Assembly (NCBI GenBank): GCA_016787105.1
Contig: JAEUVI010000113.1
Span: 1 to 9,197 of the forward strand
Length of the DNA stretch: 9,197 nucleotides
Direction: 5' to 3'
Source: Chitinophagaceae bacterium
GTDB lineage: Bacteria; Bacteroidota; Bacteroidia; Chitinophagales; Chitinophagaceae
A program made the translations under genes and the position numbers. Below, piece by piece: positions 6,321-9,197 of this stretch. The notes below the pieces were generated by a model. The model did no database searches and had not been told where the DNA came from. It saw nothing but the letters and a program-made list of their open reading frames with translations. Within the stretch, counting starts at the first letter, position 1. Each line of letters opens with the position of its first letter.

Positions 6321-7553
6321 TTACTTTATAATAATCCACCTGTTCAGAAAATAACCATTTACTTCCAGTACAACTTTGTAAAAAGAAGAAGGGGTTTTGC
6401 TTACATCAACCTGCGCTTTACCATTCGCAATCTTTATTTCTTTTACCAATTGATATTCATCCTTACCGCCAGTTTTAAAATTATTGGTGGTAGCTAACCA
6501 TATTTTTCCTTTTGCTTTTTTATCAATAGGTTTCCATGCCAGGTTTATTTTTCCCGCAGCATAAGTCGCCTTCAAATCTAAAGCTGGTATTTTACCTGTT
6601 AATGAAACCCCATCTGTTTCCATTGCATTTTCTCTTGGCAATGAAAAACCGATATGCGCTGCAATAGAAGGCATGATATTCACTATACCCGGCGTATTTG
6701 TTTTAAACAATGGATTGATCTTTTTTTCATTGGTTACAATCCATGTATTTCTTTCACGATCGGATTGGCCGCCATGCCCTTTACCATTATCAGCAGTCCG
6801 GCCATGATCGGTAGTAATATATATCACCCAATCTTCATTAAAGTTCTTTTGGCGGTATTGAATCGCATTCCATAACCGTCCCATTTGTTTATCCATCATT
6901 TCTATCGCATCATAAAACTGTTTACTATCGCCATAGCGATGGCCCATATCGTCGGTAAATTCAAGATAAACCCATGTAAGATCGGGCGCATCTTTTCGTA
7001 TCACAGAATCCGCGTGATTTACAATTGCTTCATCTATTTTATGAATATACAACGAGCCCTTATCGTGCGGGTAAGCAATTGTATCATGTTCCAATCCATC
7101 AAAATGATAATCGGTTTTCAGTTCACCGGTTTGGGGCAATCCATCTCCTGCAAGTTTTGTCCGGTTGTCGAGCCATGTTGAAAAAATAGCTGTCCTTTTA
7201 TCCGGAAATGCATTTTTGAAATAGCGGAAAATAGTCCAGTACGAATAGTTGGGAGCTGCGATATCATTATCCCAAACATTGTGCTTATTAAACCATGTAC
7301 CTGTAAGCAAACTATTGTAGCCTACCGCGGAAATCGTAGGTGTTTGTGAATAGCCATTCTTTTCTCCACCCACATATGCATCCAGGAATGCGCCTGCTGC
7401 TGCGATACTATCAATGAACGGTGTGCTCACTTTTTTTATCACATCGCGTGGTATACCATCTACAATTACGAAGAGGGCTTTTTTCTGTCTTGTCTGGGCT
7501 GCAACTAAGAAACCGGCTAACAATAAAACCGGTACAATTAAAATTTTCTTCAT
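6321..7553 (-). CDS. Exported alkaline phosphatase superfamily phosphodiesterase/nucleotide pyrophosphatase
   Basis: The 410-residue protein has a Sec signal (residues 1-20, VLLLAGFLVAAQ). The alkaline phosphatase superfamily metal ligands are visible in order: Asp32 (VIVDGIPRD), nucleophile region PTISAVGYNSLLTG (72-85), Asp201 and His205 (DDMGHRYG), Asp249-His250 (TTDHGR) and His260 (GHGGQ). The layout resembles type I phosphodiesterase/NPP enzymes. However, the usual nucleophilic Thr aligns by eye with Ser75, and the PNH that follows it in NPPs is absent, so the substrate may differ. A C-terminal strand-rich domain of about 75 residues (from about 330) resembles a fibronectin-III fold. The start is ATG at 7553-7551; a TTG at 7559 would add two residues. 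It leads the set with the e(P4)-like phosphatase, under a TACATTTG promoter element 21 nt upstream. Phosphodiester or pyrophosphate hydrolysis outside the cytoplasm is inferred. Confidence 0.88.
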   Translation of the reverse strand: MKKILIVPVLLLAGFLVAAQTRQKKALFVIVDGIPRDVIKKVSTPFIDSIAAAGAFLDAYVGGEKNGYSQTPTISAVGYNSLLTGTWFNKHNVWDNDIAAPNYSYWTIFRYFKNAFPDKRTAIFSTWLDNRTKLAGDGLPQTGELKTDYHFDGLEHDTIAYPHDKGSLYIHKIDEAIVNHADSVIRKDAPDLTWVYLEFTDDMGHRYGDSKQFYDAIEMMDKQMGRLWNAIQYRQKNFNEDWVIYITTDHGRTADNGKGHGGQSDRERNTWIVTNEKKINPLFKTNTPGIVNIMPSIAAHIGFSLPRENAMETDGVSLTGKIPALDLKATYAAGKINLAWKPIDKKAKGKIWLATTNNFKTGGKDEYQLVKEIKIANGKAQVDVSKTPSSFYKVVLEVNGYFLNRWIIIK

Positions 7554-7574
7554 GAACAAACTGGTTGATTATAG

Positions 7575-7582
7575 CAAATGTA
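7575..7582 (-). promoter_or_regulatory. -7 promoter element for the phosphatase operon
   Basis: TACATTTG on the minus strand is an exact match to the Bacteroidota -7 motif TAnnTTTG, 21 nt before the ATG of the phosphodiesterase gene. It would give a leader of roughly 15 nt. No clear TTG/TTTG -33 element was seen at the expected distance, so the match is only half complete. Confidence 0.45.
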
Positions 7583-7658
7583 TGCTTCTATCAGATGAAC
7601 CCGTTAAAAAGAAATTGTTACTATCACTTTTTCCGCAAACGGTTTCATTAACGATAAT

Positions 7659-7672
7659 CCCTCAATTGAGGG
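7659..7672. promoter_or_regulatory. 14-bp perfect palindrome, candidate operator
   Basis: CCCTCAATTGAGGG is a perfect dyad. It ends 1 nt before the TTTG (-33) of the plus-strand promoter candidate. Its centre falls about 44 bp before the predicted start of transcription, a place typical for an activator next to RNA polymerase. It also lies 77 bp upstream of the minus-strand TACATTTG, so it could serve both directions. GC at the ends with an AT centre fits a dimeric regulator site better than a random AT palindrome. Confidence 0.4.
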
Positions 7673-7673
7673 G

Positions 7674-7703
7674 TTTGTGGCTTTCAGCCATTATTTACTT
7701 TTG
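7674..7703 (+). promoter_or_regulatory. Bacteroidota-type promoter for the right-hand sensory operon
   Basis: TTTG at 7674-7677 and TACTTTTG at 7696-7703 match the -33 (TTTG) and -7 (TAnnTTTG) elements, with 18 bp between them, close to the usual spacing. Transcription would begin near 7709 and read toward the gene at 7853. This is the most complete promoter match in the window, though in AT-rich DNA such matches occur by chance. Confidence 0.5.
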
Positions 7704-7852
7704 AAAAAGATTTTAAAAAGATATAACTTGATAAGTCTTCGACAGTACGACATGAAAAAACTACGCCTTGCTCTAAGGAAATAGGTTCTTATTTTTTTAT
7801 ACTTCGAATAAAAAAGCTTACCTAATGTACATAACCTTAAAACTAAAAAATC
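7704..7852 (+). other. Long untranslated leader before the 152-residue protein gene
   Basis: If the promoter just upstream is real, the message carries a leader of about 140 nt, long for this phylum. It holds a tiny frame MKKLRLALRK (7752-7784) and an AT-only inverted repeat (TTTTTTAT 7793-7800, ATAAAAAA 7808-7815, 7-nt loop). I recognise no riboswitch or attenuator, and a second promoter within the region is possible. Apart from the palindrome and promoters, I see nothing else in 7554-7852. Confidence 0.3.
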
Positions 7853-8311
7853 ATGTCACACAAAATTTCGAAAAAGGAACTGGATACACTGGTAGAAAAT
7901 TTCGAACAGTTTGAACAGGTTGATCCACCTGCAACATACAGGGCAACATTTAAGCTCTCTAAGCTTCTCGCTTTTCTCACTGAAATTTCAAAATATGAAG
8001 GTTTTACAGCTGACGACGACCGTACCCATAATGTCGCAATTACATTTGTAAGAGAAGATTTAAGCAACAAAGTCCTGAGATATTCTGAAAAACCAAAATC
8101 GAACTTGTCTCTTTTCAAAAAAAAATACAAAGACAAAGAATATAGCCAGGTAATTCCGATTATCACAGGCTGTGTTGCTACGCTTGACAAAGATTTTGTA
8201 CTGGAAAAATATCAGCATATTTATTCTGACGAAGCCAAAACGCAAATTCCTTTTCTCCGTTCCGGTGGAGAAGGTACAGGCTTAATACCACCACCCCCAA
8301 GAGGCAGATAA
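7853..8311 (+). CDS. Hypothetical protein with proline-rich C-terminal tail
   Basis: I do not recognise this 152-residue protein. It has no signal peptide and no membrane helix, so it is probably cytoplasmic. The N-terminal half is predicted helical and charged (ISKKELDTLVENFEQFEQVD, then a conserved-looking TYRATFKLSKLLAFLTEI at 29-46). The middle is mixed, with VAITFVRED (61-69) and a lysine-rich stretch at 89-95 (KKKYKDK). The last 15 residues are glycine- and proline-rich (GEGTGLIPPPPRGR), which looks like a flexible docking tail. Codon choice and a conventional ATG with an AT-rich upstream region support a real gene. It is followed 15 nt later by the 7TM protein gene, so it is probably the first gene of a sensory operon ending in a histidine kinase. 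A regulatory or adaptor role is a guess from position only. Confidence 0.7.
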   Translation: MSHKISKKELDTLVENFEQFEQVDPPATYRATFKLSKLLAFLTEISKYEGFTADDDRTHNVAITFVREDLSNKVLRYSEKPKSNLSLFKKKYKDKEYSQVIPIITGCVATLDKDFVLEKYQHIYSDEAKTQIPFLRSGGEGTGLIPPPPRGR

Positions 8312-8326
8312 ATTAAGCCCTGTTAC

Positions 8327-8962
8327 ATGATTATTACTTTCAGAATAATAACGCATGCCGTCCAGCTGGCTACGGTAATGGCCTGCTTTATGTATTGGTT
8401 CAGAAAAAAATCAGCACCCGACTACCGGTTTTTTTCCGCGGGCTGGGCCGCAGTTTTACTTTTTGATTTAACAATGGTAGTAATAGGATTATTTTATCCT
8501 GAAAGCAATAACCATATTTATAATCTCGCCTTTCCCTTACAGCAGCTTTTCATCATGTATTTTTTTATTCGTTTATCCGGGTGGAATAAATTAATTCCCG
8601 TGATGGCGGTATTTGGCATATTTGCAATAATCAATCTATTGCAATGGCAGGGCCCGGTTGTTTTGAACACCTATACGCTTGCATTAGGTGGTATTATTAT
8701 TGTTTTGTTTGCATTTTTTAAATTATACAGCCTGTACAGCCTCAATACTCCTGAAAGTATTTACAAGGATCCGGTTTTTTGGATCTGCACAGGCTTTATC
8801 ATTTATTGGAGTATGGGTACTCCCTTTTTTACCATGTACAATTTTTTATGGAAAACGACACCCGATTTTTTTATTATTTACTTTTACACTGTCAATTTCG
8901 GCTTTACGATACTTCTCAATTTATCTGTAATTAAAGCTTTGCAATGCAGCCTCAAGGATTAG
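8327..8962 (+). CDS. Seven-helix integral membrane protein of unknown function
   Basis: The 211-residue protein is almost entirely membrane-embedded. Seven hydrophobic helices are visible at about residues 7-25, 38-57, 63-82, 89-106, 111-134, 149-170 and 182-204, with short loops. There is no large soluble domain, signal peptide or transporter signature that I recognise. Aromatic and polar residues inside the helices (for example FWICTGFIIYWSMGTPFF, 151-168) could line a ligand pocket. It starts 15 nt after the 152-residue protein and its last 19 nt overlap the start of the histidine kinase gene in another frame, which suggests translational coupling and joint action. A sensory input role for the kinase is inferred from this arrangement. 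It could also be a small transporter or a membrane scaffold. Confidence 0.78.
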   Translation: MIITFRIITHAVQLATVMACFMYWFRKKSAPDYRFFSAGWAAVLLFDLTMVVIGLFYPESNNHIYNLAFPLQQLFIMYFFIRLSGWNKLIPVMAVFGIFAIINLLQWQGPVVLNTYTLALGGIIIVLFAFFKLYSLYSLNTPESIYKDPVFWICTGFIIYWSMGTPFFTMYNFLWKTTPDFFIIYFYTVNFGFTILLNLSVIKALQCSLKD

Positions 8963-9197
8963 AAGTGTCTGTTTTTTTAATAGTGGCAAACATTATCATC
9001 GTTATCGCTGCTGTTTTCTTTTTTTTGATCATCAGGATACAACAAAAAAGAAAACGACTTTACGAAAAACAATTGCTGGAAAAGGAATATAAAACAAGAG
9101 AAGAAGCTTTCCTGCAAATATCAAGGGATCTTCATGATGAAATAGGATCCTCTCTTAGTGGTATTAACCTGTTTGCACAAATGGCCGCTAAACAACT
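8944..9197 (+). CDS. Sensor histidine kinase, HisKA_3 (NarL/LytS-like) type, N-terminal part
   Basis: The first 84 complete residues are present; the rest lies beyond the window. A single membrane helix occupies about residues 8-30, followed by a basic, charged helical segment (31-57) that probably forms a signalling coiled coil. The HisKA_3 dimerisation and phosphoacceptor motif then begins: FLQISRDLHDEIGSSLSGIN (56-75), with the phosphorylated His at residue 64. An ATPase domain should follow outside the window, and response regulators of such kinases often sit next door. No periplasmic, PAS, GAF or other sensor domain fits before the phosphoacceptor helix, so the input must come from the helix itself or a partner. 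Its ATG overlaps the 7TM gene by 19 nt. The start was chosen because it precedes the membrane helix with no earlier in-frame candidate that suits. Confidence 0.88.
   Translation, partial: MQPQGLEVSVFLIVANIIIVIAAVFFFLIIRIQQKRKRLYEKQLLEKEYKTREEAFLQISRDLHDEIGSSLSGINLFAQMAAKQ

Noticed and set aside
7554..7704. Plus-strand open frame running from inside the phosphodiesterase gene to 7704
   Set aside because: Its only in-frame Met lies within the opposing gene or in the promoter region, and the translation shows no domain. The region is better explained as intergenic with promoters.
7704..7726. Short direct repeat AAAAAGAT spaced by a few bases
   Set aside because: Only two copies in AT-rich DNA, with no link to a gene or promoter function.
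7752..7784. Tiny reading frame MKKLRLALRK in the leader before the 152-residue gene
   Set aside because: Ten codons, basic, with no ribosome binding signal and no attenuator structure. It is kept only as a note under the leader region.
7793..7815. AT-only inverted repeat TTTTTTAT / ATAAAAAA with a 7-nt loop
   Set aside because: Eight A-T pairs form a weak stem, and such repeats are expected by chance in this AT-rich promoter region. There is no gene end nearby for a terminator.
7843..8190. Open frame of 115 codons on the minus strand
   Set aside because: It is antisense to the 152-residue gene. The plus-strand frame has a better start context, operon spacing to the next gene and a more protein-like composition.
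1..9197. Search by eye for CRISPR arrays, insertion-sequence ends, tRNA or integrase sites and defence genes
   Set aside because: No repeat-spacer pattern, transposase, integrase, tRNA or known defence domain was seen. The Uma2 remnant is nuclease-like but broken and isolated, so it does not define a defence island.

Overview
The window looks like chromosomal DNA of a Bacteroidota bacterium, most likely of the Chitinophagaceae or a near relative. The base composition is AT-rich. Starts lack clear Shine-Dalgarno sequences, and some genes are preceded by matches to the Bacteroidota promoter motif TAnnTTTG. The gene families also fit: Tat-exported Gfo/Idh/MocA oxidoreductases, xylose-isomerase-like lipoproteins, DUF1080 proteins, Uma2 proteins and an SSB ending in DDLPF. 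I cannot name the genus from sequence alone. There is no rRNA, tRNA, CRISPR array, insertion sequence or phage gene.

Layout. At the left edge, on the minus strand, a TIM-barrel isomerase-like lipoprotein is followed by a Tat-signal Gfo/Idh/MocA oxidoreductase that runs off the window. Upstream of them, also on the minus strand, lies ssb, with a compact structured element just past its stop. An intergenic region with a 14-bp palindrome separates ssb from a plus-strand Uma2-family remnant that has lost its middle. The plus strand continues with a second, complete Gfo/Idh/MocA oxidoreductase and a small YcxB-like membrane protein. The latter meets a minus-strand three-gene set stop codon to stop codon. 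Read in its own direction, that set is an alkaline-phosphatase-superfamily phosphodiesterase, an e(P4)-type acid phosphatase lipoprotein and a tandem DUF1080 protein. A 299-bp intergenic region holds signals for both directions. On the right, on the plus strand, come a small protein of unknown function, a seven-helix membrane protein and the start of a HisKA_3 histidine kinase.

How the genes may work together. Two Gfo/Idh/MocA oxidoreductases, a TIM-barrel lipoprotein and a double-domain DUF1080 protein all carry export signals. These are the enzyme classes associated with 3-keto-glycoside chemistry, in which a sugar is oxidised at C3, the glycosidic bond is broken and the sugar is reduced again. 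Here they seem assembled outside the cytoplasm, but in separate transcription units. The phosphodiesterase and e(P4)-type genes, 3 nt apart, look like a two-step route from extracellular nucleotides or phosphodiesters to nucleoside and phosphate. The right-hand operon looks like a sensory unit in which the 7TM protein may supply the input for a kinase that shows no sensor domain of its own.

I see no clearly new defence or mobile system. The most promising leads are the keto-sugar toolkit, the 7TM protein/kinase pair with its small unknown partner, the structured element after ssb, and the palindrome/promoter/leader at 7659-7852.
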